Shown here in pieces: positions 46,440 through 54,120 of a stretch of 64,000 nt of DNA. Both the position numbers and the translations under genes were made by a program. The notes beneath the pieces were generated by a model. That model did not search any database and had not been told where the DNA came from. It worked only from the letters and a program-made list of their open reading frames with translations. How positions within the stretch are numbered: position 1 is the first letter of the stretch; every line of letters begins with the position of its first letter. The stretch spans positions 1 to 64,000 of the forward strand of contig JBFMDH010000031.1 in assembly GCA_040754075.1 (NCBI GenBank). The letters run 5' to 3'. This DNA comes from Acidobacteriota bacterium (GTDB lineage Bacteria; Acidobacteriota; Blastocatellia; UBA7656).

Positions 46440-47101
46440 TCAATCTCTCCATGTTCGATGAACTGTGGCTGGTTTTTAACGTGTCATTGTCGCTTATGAA
46501 GCGGGAAAAATCTAGGTTTAATGCCAAACTTTCGTTGGCATTTTTCAACTCACGCCGCACTCAGCTTTTTGATATGGCGTATGAGGAATGCGAGCAGCAG
46601 CGCGCCTGCCGTAACAACTGAACCGCTCCCACATCTCGGTGAAAACAGGGTCGTGAGTCTCACCAGATGACCGCCGATGCCTGTGCGGTCGCGCGCAATT
46701 TCGTTAAAGGATGGATTGACGGTTTGTGGCGCGATGGTTGATCTGCTCATAACCCTGGCATTCCTTCTACTCGAAAAATTTCTTTTTAGACGCAGTCCCC
46801 GATAGCCAATTTTTTTTGAGTTTGCGGAACCCAGCCGAAAGACCGGAGACCGCTTCTAAAAAGAACTCCTTTGTTTCACCCGAAGCTTTTGAACTTACAA
46901 AAAATTTAAGATGAGCGGCTAAAAAGCGACTAGCGATTTGTCACCAAGTGGCTATTTAATGGCGCGAATTGTTGGTTTGCGGCACGAATTGCTTGCCTGA
47001 AAAACTATCCGTTGCCGCTTTGACGATTACTGACAAAGCAATTGAATGATGGAAAGCAGTAGAGGTAAACTAGCGGCAAAACGAAATTGAGGAGAAGCCT
47101 G
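46440..47101. other. Intergenic region with little coding signal
   Basis: A 662-bp spacer between divergent genes. The only candidate is the weak minus-strand frame at 46550-46750. Otherwise it is AT-richer than its surroundings with no repeats. The Uma2 ribosome site (GAGGAG) lies at the right end. Confidence 0.5.
46550..46750 (-). CDS. Possible small membrane protein (66 aa), doubtful
   Basis: A 66-residue frame with one hydrophobic segment (GSVVTAGALLLAFLIRHI) and a basic tail. AAGGA lies 11 nt upstream of ATG 46750, longer than ideal. I recognise no family, and the frame could be chance. It is listed because it is the only plausible gene in this spacer. Confidence 0.25.
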   Translation of the reverse strand: MSRSTIAPQTVNPSFNEIARDRTGIGGHLVRLTTLFSPRCGSGSVVTAGALLLAFLIRHIKKLSAA

Positions 47102-47722
47102 ATGTCAGCAATTCCGAAAACCTCATACACTCTTGAAGAATATCTCGAACTCGACCGCACGTCCGAAGAACGCTTTGAATTTTGGAACGGCGAAATTTTC
47201 TTGATGAGCGGCGTGAGTCCAAATCATGCGCGGATTGAAATGAGTGTTGCGCTTTCATTAAGCAACTGTACATCCAGGCGTGGTTGTGAAGTTTTTCCTG
47301 CCAACATTCGCTTAAAAGTTCCGAGTATGCCACCCTATCATTATGCGGATTTGTCTGCGCTTTGCGGGAAAGCTGAGTTTGAAGAGATTGGCGGCATTGA
47401 TGCGCTTACCAATCCGGCACTAATTGTCGAAGTGCTTTCGCCATCAACAGAAGCTTATGACCGCGGCGATAAATTTTCGCACTACAAATCGATTCCGAGT
47501 TTCACGGAGTATCTGCTAATCGCTCAACATCGCCCGCACATTTCACAATTCATCCGACAAAGCGACGATTCGTGGTTGCAAAGAGAGTTCAACGATTTAG
47601 CCGATACTGTGAAGTTGACTTGGGTTGAATGCGAATTGCCGCTCAAAGAAGTTTATCAAAACGTCTCATTTGAATCGGCTGCAAGTTCGAGGCAACCCGC
47701 TTCTCCTGATGTGGTTATCTGA
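47102..47722 (+). CDS. Uma2 family (DUF820) putative endonuclease
   Basis: 206 residues. The usual layout is present: TSYTLEEYLELDRTSEERFEFWNGEIFLMSG, then the PD-(D/E)xK core with YADLSAL (Asp), ALIVEVLSPSTEAYDRGDK (Glu and Lys) and YKSIPSFTEYLLI. The core is complete, unlike the relic at 39.2-39.6 kb. Such genes occur in many copies in cyanobacteria and soil bacteria with unknown role. GAGGAG precedes ATG 47102; the frame's first ATG lies 15 bp upstream. Confidence 0.87.
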   Translation: MSAIPKTSYTLEEYLELDRTSEERFEFWNGEIFLMSGVSPNHARIEMSVALSLSNCTSRRGCEVFPANIRLKVPSMPPYHYADLSALCGKAEFEEIGGIDALTNPALIVEVLSPSTEAYDRGDKFSHYKSIPSFTEYLLIAQHRPHISQFIRQSDDSWLQREFNDLADTVKLTWVECELPLKEVYQNVSFESAASSRQPASPDVVI

Positions 47723-47757
47723 AGCCGCATTCATCATTGCTGAAACACCAGGCAAAA

Positions 47758-48534
47758 CTACAACTCGCTGCCGAGCAATTCGCCGAGGCGTTTGCGGCAA
47801 CTGCGACTCATCATGAGTTTGGTTCCGTCGCGCAACACCACACGGTATTCATGATTAAACCAGGTTTCGAGTTCTTTGATGCGTTCGAGGTTGACGATGG
47901 TCGAGCGATGTATGCGAAGGAATTTTTTCGGGTCGAGCCGGGCTTCGAGATTGCCGATGGCTTCGCGCAACAAGTGCGCATCTTTGCCGATATGCAAACG
48001 GACATACTTTCCTTCGGCTTCGAGCCAGTCAATATCATCGGTTTTGATAAAGAAAATTCGCCCGCCCGATTTAATAATAAAACGCTCAAGAAAATTCGCT
48101 TTGGCGCGCAACTCTTCCAATAAGGTGAGCGTCCGCGTATTCAATTCATCATTGCTTTCCGTGTGCAATCGGCGCTTGACCTGGGCAATGGTTTTATCAA
48201 ATCGCGCCCGGTCAAAGGGTTTCAGCAAGTAATCAATCGCATGCACTTCAAACGCCCGCACCGCATATTTGTCGTGCGCGGTGACGAATACCACCAGCGG
48301 CAAAGCGTTTTCATCAAGCGCATCAAGCACATCAAAGCCGCTGATTTCGGGCATCTGCACATCAAGAAAGATTAGTTGGGGCTTTTCGTTAAGGATTGAC
48401 TGAATGGCTTCATGACCATTGGCGCATTCGCCGATGATCGCGAATTCACTATCTGCGCCAAGCAGTTTTCGCACGCGGCGGCGTGCCAGCGGTTCATCAT
48501 CAATAATCACTGTGCGGATTTTTTCTTTCGCCAT
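47758..48534 (-). CDS. LytTR-family response regulator
   Basis: 258 residues. The receiver has VIIDDEPLARRR (acidic pair), the phospho-acceptor Asp in LIFLDVQMPEISG and Lys in YLLKPFDRARFD. The C-terminal LytTR DNA-binding domain begins near residue 145 (GRIFFIKTDDIDWLEAEGKYVRLH). It starts 2 nt after the histidine-kinase gene ends, so the two form a LytS/LytT-type pair. Targets are unknown. Confidence 0.93.
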   Translation of the reverse strand: MAKEKIRTVIIDDEPLARRRVRKLLGADSEFAIIGECANGHEAIQSILNEKPQLIFLDVQMPEISGFDVLDALDENALPLVVFVTAHDKYAVRAFEVHAIDYLLKPFDRARFDKTIAQVKRRLHTESNDELNTRTLTLLEELRAKANFLERFIIKSGGRIFFIKTDDIDWLEAEGKYVRLHIGKDAHLLREAIGNLEARLDPKKFLRIHRSTIVNLERIKELETWFNHEYRVVLRDGTKLMMSRSCRKRLGELLGSEL

Positions 48535-48536
48535 CG

Positions 48537-49676
48537 CTATACCGTAAGACGGGTTGCCGCATCAACGATGAAAGGAATTTCAAGGGTTACGAGTGTTCCG
48601 CCTTCCTCTGCATTCACTAACTCGAAACGATGCAGCGCGCCGTAAATCTGTTGCAAGCGCGCGCGGGTGTTGGCAAGTCCGACGCCCTGCCCGTTCGAGG
48701 TCGCCGGGTTGCTGTGAAGTCCCGCGCCATCATCTTTGATTTCCAGGAGTAGTTTGGCGTTTTGGTTGCGCGCGCGAATTTCAATACGCCCGCCGCTGAT
48801 GCGTTCGGCGATGCCGTGACGAATAGCGTTTTCAATCATCGGTTGCAAAATCATATTCGGCACCTGCGCCGAAAGCGTTTGCGGTTCGATGTCAAATTGC
48901 ACCTGTAAACGGTCTTGAAAACGCACCTGCTCGATATCCAGATAACGCCGCAAAAATTCCAACTCTTCCTGAAGCGTGACCGTCTGCGCTCCCGAATTTT
49001 CAAGCGTCAAACGCAGAAAATCGCCAAGACGCGCCAGCATTTCATCAGCGGCTTGGGCGTCTTCATCAAGCAGCGCGGAAATCGAATTGAGCGTGTTGAA
49101 TAAAAAATGCGGATGCAGTTGCATCTTGAGCGATTGCAACTCAGCCTCGGTGATTTGCAATTTGGCTTCGGCAAGTTCGGCTTTGAGGTGCGAAGCTTTC
49201 ACCTCTTCCTGTTGATAACGTTTGTAATAATTGATGACATGCGCCACCAGCAAAATCACCCCGTATGCCATAAACCCGGTCGGCAGATTGAAAAATAAAA
49301 GATGACGAAAGAGACTTGCCAGCGAATCAAGCGATTCGTCGGGCGCGATGTAAAACAACCAGGCAATCGACAGATACACTGTGCGATGAATGATGGTGAT
49401 GAGCAGTCCGGCGGCGATGTTAATGGAAAAGTTACGCAACCATTTTGCGCGTTCCAATGGGAAGCGCCGGGCAATGAAAAAGATCAATGGCGAAAAACTC
49501 GCCCACACGGGCCAGTAAACCAATTCCCACATCAAGACGCTTGAAAGCGACAGCGGTTGCTGATAGAACTGCACGTGGACTTCGGAAAACAGATAATCAT
49601 TGATGCCAAACGCCAAACCGACGAGCAACCAACCGGCAAACACCAACGCAAAAATAGTCCAACGCTTCTTAGACAT
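48537..49676 (-). CDS. LytS/YehU-type sensor histidine kinase
   Basis: 379 residues. Four to five membrane helices in the first 170 residues are followed by a short coiled coil and a His_kinase domain with the phospho-His in QLHPHFLFNTLNSIS. The ATP-binding part shows QPMIENAIRHGIAE (N box) and GQGVGLANTRARL (G box). No extracellular sensor domain is evident, so the signal is probably sensed in the membrane. It is co-transcribed with the LytTR regulator. Confidence 0.92.
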   Translation of the reverse strand: MSKKRWTIFALVFAGWLLVGLAFGINDYLFSEVHVQFYQQPLSLSSVLMWELVYWPVWASFSPLIFFIARRFPLERAKWLRNFSINIAAGLLITIIHRTVYLSIAWLFYIAPDESLDSLASLFRHLLFFNLPTGFMAYGVILLVAHVINYYKRYQQEEVKASHLKAELAEAKLQITEAELQSLKMQLHPHFLFNTLNSISALLDEDAQAADEMLARLGDFLRLTLENSGAQTVTLQEELEFLRRYLDIEQVRFQDRLQVQFDIEPQTLSAQVPNMILQPMIENAIRHGIAERISGGRIEIRARNQNAKLLLEIKDDGAGLHSNPATSNGQGVGLANTRARLQQIYGALHRFELVNAEEGGTLVTLEIPFIVDAATRLTV

Positions 49677-49729
49677 ATTGAACAGCAGGGTTATTCAACT
49701 ACTACAGAGATCACTCAAAATTAACAGGG

Positions 49730-49884
49730 CATTAGCATGAAGTTAAGCGGCGCGGATGTAGCGCAGGTTGTCTAACCTGCGGCAGTCTTGGTCTAAGACC
49801 CTTTGAAATTTCGAGGACATACTTTCCTGAGTCGGCGCAGACCAGACAGTCTGCGCTACAGCTTTTCTTAATTTCATGCCATTG
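49730..49884. repeat. MITE-like element with nested hairpin ends
   Basis: Outer ends CATTAGCATGAAGTTAAG (49730-49747) and CTTAATTTCATGCCATTG (49867-49884) are inverted repeats, 15 of 18 matching. Inside lie TGTAGCGCAG (49757 on) and its inverse TGCGCTACA (to 49860). Each inner arm also holds its own small hairpin (GCAGGTT-AACCTGC and GCAGAC-GTCTGC). There is no coding frame. It fills the 275-bp spacer between the kinase and purD. Confidence 0.65.
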
Positions 49885-49951
49885 ATTAACAGGGATGGGC
49901 GGGATAGCAAAATAAACATTCATCTATCCGGTCTATCCCCGTTTGAATTTC

Positions 49952-51211
49952 TTAAACTGCGATGTCTTTGCGATAGTGGATGCGCTCGAAATGGATTTTG
50001 CGCGTCGCTTCATATGCTCGCGCGCGGGCTTCCTGCAAAGTTGCAGCGCGCGCCGTCACGCCCAACACGCGACCGCCTGAGGTCACGAACTCGGCATTGT
50101 CATTAAACGCCGTGCCCGCATGAAAAACCGTCACGCCTTCGACCGCTTGGGCTTCAGCAAGTCCGGTTATCACTTTGCCTTTTTCAAAGTCGCCCGGATA
50201 GCCGCCCGATGCCGCGACGATGCACACAGACGCATCATTGCTCCATTTAATGTCGATTTCTCCGATGCGTTTATCGATAATCGCTTCGCAAATTTCGATG
50301 AGGTCGCTGTCGAGCCTCACCATAATCGATTGGGTTTCCGGGTCGCCAAAGCGCGCGTTGTATTCAATCACTTTTGCGCCATCTTTGGTGAGCATCAAGC
50401 CGATGTACAACACACCGCAAAACGGATTGGCTTCTGCCAGCAGTCCCGCAAGCGTCGGCTTGATGATATGGCGTTCGCATTCGGCAATCGTCGCCTCATC
50501 CAGAAGACCGGGTAGGGAAAACGAACCCATGCCGCCGGTGTTCAAACCTTCGTCGTTATCGTTGGCGCGTTTGTAATCCTGCGCCGGCGCGATGATTTTA
50601 TAATCGCGCCCGTCTGTGAAAATCATCAGCGACGCTTCACGACCGACCAGACATTCTTCCAACAACACGCGCCGTCCGGCATCGCCAAATACGCGGTCAA
50701 CCATCATCGCTTTGATGGTTTCTGCAAATTCCTGTTGGCTATCCGCAAGGCGCACGCCTTTACCGGCGGCAAGTCCATCGGCTTTGACAACGATAGGAAA
50801 CTGGTAATCTTGCGCGGCACGAAGCGCGGCTTCAGCCGAATCACAAATCGTAAATCGCGCGGTCGGTATTCCATGACGCGCCATAAATTCTTTGGAGAAA
50901 ATTTTACTGCCTTCAAGTTGCGCGGCTTTCGGTGAAGGCGCAACGATGCGCAGGTTGTGTTTGGCGAAGACTTCGGCGATGCCTGCAACCAGCGGCGCTT
51001 CGGGACCGACAAAGGTCAAATCAATCCGGTGTTGTTCGGCAAGCGCGGCAAGCGAATCAAGGTCATTTAGATTGGCTTTCAAACAGGTTGCAACTTGCGA
51101 AATGCCTGCATTGCCGGGCGCGCAAAAAAGTTCGGTGGTGTGCGGGCTTTGGGCAAATTTCCAACAGATGGCGTGCTCTCTGCCGCCCGAACCGATGACA
51201 AGAATTTTCAT
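49952..51211 (-). CDS. purD: Phosphoribosylamine-glycine ligase
   Basis: 419 residues. The N-terminal domain begins MKILVIGSGGREHAICWK. The ATP-grasp part shows PIVVKADGLAAGKGVRLA, NTGGMGSFS and VIEYNARFGDPETQ. It catalyses the second step of purine synthesis (GAR formation). No other pur gene is nearby. A heptamer-repeat hairpin starts directly at its 5' end. Confidence 0.96.
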   Translation of the reverse strand: MKILVIGSGGREHAICWKFAQSPHTTELFCAPGNAGISQVATCLKANLNDLDSLAALAEQHRIDLTFVGPEAPLVAGIAEVFAKHNLRIVAPSPKAAQLEGSKIFSKEFMARHGIPTARFTICDSAEAALRAAQDYQFPIVVKADGLAAGKGVRLADSQQEFAETIKAMMVDRVFGDAGRRVLLEECLVGREASLMIFTDGRDYKIIAPAQDYKRANDNDEGLNTGGMGSFSLPGLLDEATIAECERHIIKPTLAGLLAEANPFCGVLYIGLMLTKDGAKVIEYNARFGDPETQSIMVRLDSDLIEICEAIIDKRIGEIDIKWSNDASVCIVAASGGYPGDFEKGKVITGLAEAQAVEGVTVFHAGTAFNDNAEFVTSGGRVLGVTARAATLQEARARAYEATRKIHFERIHYRKDIAV

Positions 51212-51212
51212 A

Positions 51213-51332
51213 GTTTCTGGTTCCTGATTTTTAGTTTCTGGTTTCTGGTTGTTGCTGCAAATTCACTGTTCGTCTCGAAATCGAAATTTACCACTTCAAG
51301 CCGGAAACGATAAACCGGAAACCGGAAACTAA
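51213..51332. repeat. Inverted heptamer hairpin (TTTCTGG / CCGGAAA)
   Basis: TTTCTGG units at about 51213-51250 face CCGGAAA and CGATAAA heptamers at about 51299-51331. The right arm reaches the stop codon of the MFS gene, and the left arm lies within the leader of purD. Confidence 0.75.
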
Positions 51333-52645
51333 TCGCCGGTTTCGATGACAGGTTGTGAGGGTTCGAGTTTATGCGCGTCGGCTCTGTCGAGTCGCCTTTG
51401 AATCACCCACCAGATGATGCCGGGAATGATGAACGCGAAACCGAGCATCGAAGCGAGTGGTTTGGGATGATAGCCGAAACTATCCATGCCTTTGGCAGTG
51501 AGATAGGTCGAGGTCGAAAGCGTCAGCGTCATAAGTGATTGTTCGAGCGCAAAGACGCGACCTAAGAAACGATTGTCGGTTGAAAATTGTAAAAGGGTTG
51601 TTGAAAAGACCCATTGAATGCTGCCGCCCGCGTGACCGCCGATGACGCATAAACAGGTAAGCGCAAAAAACGGTGAGGTCGCAAAGAGCAAATAAAAAAA
51701 TGTGCTGATGAAAAACGCGACGGTAATCGAACGCCGCATTGTCGGAATTGAGGCGCTCGTTATGGCGCGGGCAATCATCGGCCCAATCAGTGCGCCAAAT
51801 CCCCGACAACCGTACAAAATGCCAATCGAAGTGCTGCCGTCCGCGCCAATCGGAAAAACCTCTTTGCCGAAAATCGCCAGTAAAAACAGCACGCCGCCGC
51901 CTGCTACCCCCCAACCGCTTTTAATCCACATCACCGAAACCACACGCGGGTTGGCTTTCAAATAGCGCGCCCCTTCAACTAAATCGTTGATGCCGGTGGC
52001 TTCGGCAAATGAGAGTTTCGATTCGAGGTTCGCTTTTTTTGGCGTCGGCGGAACGCGCGTGATGAGGACGAAAAAGGCGGAAAGAAAAAATGACAGCGCA
52101 TCGATGATGAATGCCGTATTGCGTCCGAATAAATCGGTGACTATGCCGCCCGCTGCCGCGCCCAATGCCAGGGTGATTGACCAGGTCGCCGAACTGAGCG
52201 CATTTGCCGAAACCAGGTCTTCGCGACGCACGATGTTGGGAACCGCAGCCGATTCGGCGGGTTCAAAAAAGGTTGAAAGGATAATCTGTACGGCGCTCAG
52301 CGCATAAGCAATCCACACCTGATCGGCGCGCTGAATGAAAAGAAAGCCGAAACCCAATATGCCGCGCAACACATCCGTAACCATCATAATGGTTTTGCGA
52401 TTGAAGCGGTCGGCAACCACACCCGCAAGCGGCCCGAAAAAAAAGGTCGGCAATAATTTGATGATTAGCACCAGCGCCACCGCTTCGCCTGAACCGGTGA
52501 GGTTTAAAAGCAGTGTGGAAAGCGCCACGAAATTGAACCAGTCACCGGCTTGCGAAATGAACCGGCTCATCATGAGATTGCGAAAATCGCAGTTCTCGCG
52601 CAGCAATTCAATGAAACCGGTCGATGTATCCGCTTTGCTTTTCAT
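51329..52645 (-). CDS. MFS transporter (MFS_3/EntS-like)
   Basis: 438 residues with 12 predicted membrane helices. The loop between helices 2 and 3 has GPLAGVVADRFNRKTIMMVTD, the conserved A-motif. The N-terminus (LLRENCDFRNLMMSRFISQAGDWFNFVALSTLL) is typical of the EntS/MFS_3 group that exports siderophores or drugs by proton antiport. Substrate is unknown. Complete, with no operon partners. Confidence 0.9.
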   Translation of the reverse strand: MKSKADTSTGFIELLRENCDFRNLMMSRFISQAGDWFNFVALSTLLLNLTGSGEAVALVLIIKLLPTFFFGPLAGVVADRFNRKTIMMVTDVLRGILGFGFLFIQRADQVWIAYALSAVQIILSTFFEPAESAAVPNIVRREDLVSANALSSATWSITLALGAAAGGIVTDLFGRNTAFIIDALSFFLSAFFVLITRVPPTPKKANLESKLSFAEATGINDLVEGARYLKANPRVVSVMWIKSGWGVAGGGVLFLLAIFGKEVFPIGADGSTSIGILYGCRGFGALIGPMIARAITSASIPTMRRSITVAFFISTFFYLLFATSPFFALTCLCVIGGHAGGSIQWVFSTTLLQFSTDNRFLGRVFALEQSLMTLTLSTSTYLTAKGMDSFGYHPKPLASMLGFAFIIPGIIWWVIQRRLDRADAHKLEPSQPVIETGD

Positions 52646-52792
52646 CTTGTCATTCTAGTTGGGCAAAATCTCTCTTTCAATGAATCCGCACGGCAAGGTT
52701 TTATATTCCCGATGAGGATGCCGGATTTGCAGTTCGTATTGGATTTTTTAAAGCACAGCCGCGCAAGGTTAAGTTTTATCTTAGGATTGAAC

Positions 52793-52843
52793 GGATGAAA
52801 CGGATTGGGCAGATTGAATGTATCCGCTAAATCTGCCTCATCC
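52793..52843. repeat. Palindromic GGATGA/TCATCC repeat, relative of 3239-3307
   Basis: GGATGAAACGGATT on the left and AAATCTGCCTCATCC on the right form an imperfect palindrome. Its right half and flank (ATCCGCTAAATCTGCC, then CCCGGG) line up with the right half of the 3.2-kb repeat, so both belong to one dispersed family. Confidence 0.55.
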
Positions 52844-52927
52844 GCCGAGTCCCGGGCGTGAACTTTTATTTTCAAAAACGGACATTCACTTCAAGTAAAA
52901 CCGCTTGCCCCTGAGACAACAGCGTAC

Positions 52928-52955
52928 TTTTGCCTTTTGCCTTTTGCCTTTTGCC
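52928..52955. repeat. Tandem TTTTGCC heptamer, four copies
   Basis: Four exact TTTTGCC units with no inverted partner nearby, 45 bp upstream of the LysR start. The same unit appears in the hairpin at 59823-59895. Confidence 0.9.
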
Positions 52956-52999
52956 TTCGCTATGATGAGCCAATCAGAGCGGGAACCTGAAGGAAGGCT

Positions 53000-53884
53000 A
53001 TGCATATAGAATCTCTGAAAGTATTTTGCGATTTGATTGATACGCGCAGTTTTTCCAAAGCGGCGGCTAAGAATTTCATTTCTCAATCTGCCGTCAGTCA
53101 ACAGATTCGCGCTTTTGAAGAGAAGTTCGAGCGTCAGCTTGTCGAACGCAGCCGCAAAGGTCTGGTGCCGACCGCCGCCGGTCTCACGTTTTATAAAGGT
53201 TGTCGGGAAATCCTCGACCGTTATAACGCGCTCGAAGAAGAATTGAAAACCCTCGGCAATCTCGTGAGCGGGCAGGTGCGGGTGGCGACCATTTATTCGG
53301 TCGGGCTTCATGAAATTTCGCCGATTGTTAAGAATTTTATAAAAAATTATCCACAAGCCAACCTGCATATCGAATACAGCCGCGCCAATAAAGTTTATGA
53401 TGATGTGATTAACGGCACCAATGACATCGGCATCGTCGCCTATCCGAAAGCCCAACCGCAACTTGAAATCATTCCCTATCGCTCGGAACCGCTTTCATTG
53501 ATTTGTTATCCTGAACATCCGCTGGCAAAACGCAAACGGGTTGACATCGAGCATCTCAAAGATGAGCGGTTGATCGGTTATGAACGCGACATTCCCTCGC
53601 GCAAAGCTTTGGATAAAATTTTTCGCACGCAGGGCATCACCCCGAATTATGTGATGGAATTCGATAACATTGAAATCATGAAACTGTATGTTGAATCGGG
53701 GCAGGGCATCACTATCTTGCCGGCAACGGTTGCCGAAGCGGAAACCCGCGCAGGAACCTTGAAAGCCGTGAAGTTTACCAAACCTTATATTCGCTCCGTC
53801 GGCATCATCTATCGCAAAGGCAGAATTTTCAGCACCGCCGCGCGCAAGTTTCTGGAAATGCTGGTCGCTTCGGCAATGGCGTGA
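53000..53884 (+). CDS. LysR-family transcriptional regulator
   Basis: 294 residues. The N-terminal winged helix (MHIESLKVFCDLIDTRSFSKAAAKNFISQSAVSQQIRAFE) is followed by an effector domain (RVATIYSVGLHEISPIVKNF, ILPATVAEAE) of the CysL/CysB-like type. The gene it regulates is not obvious; the neighbour on the left is the divergent MFS gene. GAAGGAAG precedes the start. A terminator-like hairpin follows. Confidence 0.92.
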   Translation: MHIESLKVFCDLIDTRSFSKAAAKNFISQSAVSQQIRAFEEKFERQLVERSRKGLVPTAAGLTFYKGCREILDRYNALEEELKTLGNLVSGQVRVATIYSVGLHEISPIVKNFIKNYPQANLHIEYSRANKVYDDVINGTNDIGIVAYPKAQPQLEIIPYRSEPLSLICYPEHPLAKRKRVDIEHLKDERLIGYERDIPSRKALDKIFRTQGITPNYVMEFDNIEIMKLYVESGQGITILPATVAEAETRAGTLKAVKFTKPYIRSVGIIYRKGRIFSTAARKFLEMLVASAMA

Positions 53885-54068
53885 TTTTTTGCAGGTGCAT
53901 TTGTATTATCATCTCCCGACCATAAATCAGCGGAAAAATCTGAGCATTGGTACTTTTCTCTACCAGAGCAGTTGGCGAGGTGTAGACGCTGTCTGTTTCG
54001 CTAATATTTTAGAGATGCATTTTTGATTAACCAAACCGTTGCTTTTATGAGTAAAATAGCGCCCCTGA

Positions 54069-54094
54069 CCTGTTCATCCCCGAACAGGGTTTTT
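54069..54094 (+). terminator. Rho-independent terminator or attenuator
   Basis: CCTGTTC and GAACAGG form a 7-bp stem around ATCCCC, followed by GTTTTT. It lies 185 bp after the LysR stop and only about 13 bp before the TPR gene ribosome site, so it can act either as LysR terminator or as an attenuator of the TPR gene. Confidence 0.75.
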
Positions 54095-54120
54095 GCAGAA
54101 TCAATCAAGGAGTTTTGGTA

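Larger units (their letters stand above)
52646..52999. other. Intergenic region with two repeats, no gene
   Basis: A 354-bp spacer between divergent genes. It holds a palindromic GGATGA/TCATCC repeat at 52793-52843 and a TTTTGCC heptamer run at 52928-52955. A long minus-strand frame across 52886-53461 is the shadow of the LysR gene. The LysR ribosome site (GAAGGAAG) is at the right end. Confidence 0.6.

Noticed and set aside
52886-53461. 191-codon minus-strand frame across the LysR start
   Set aside because: It is a shadow of the LysR gene, which has a clear domain structure and ribosome site.
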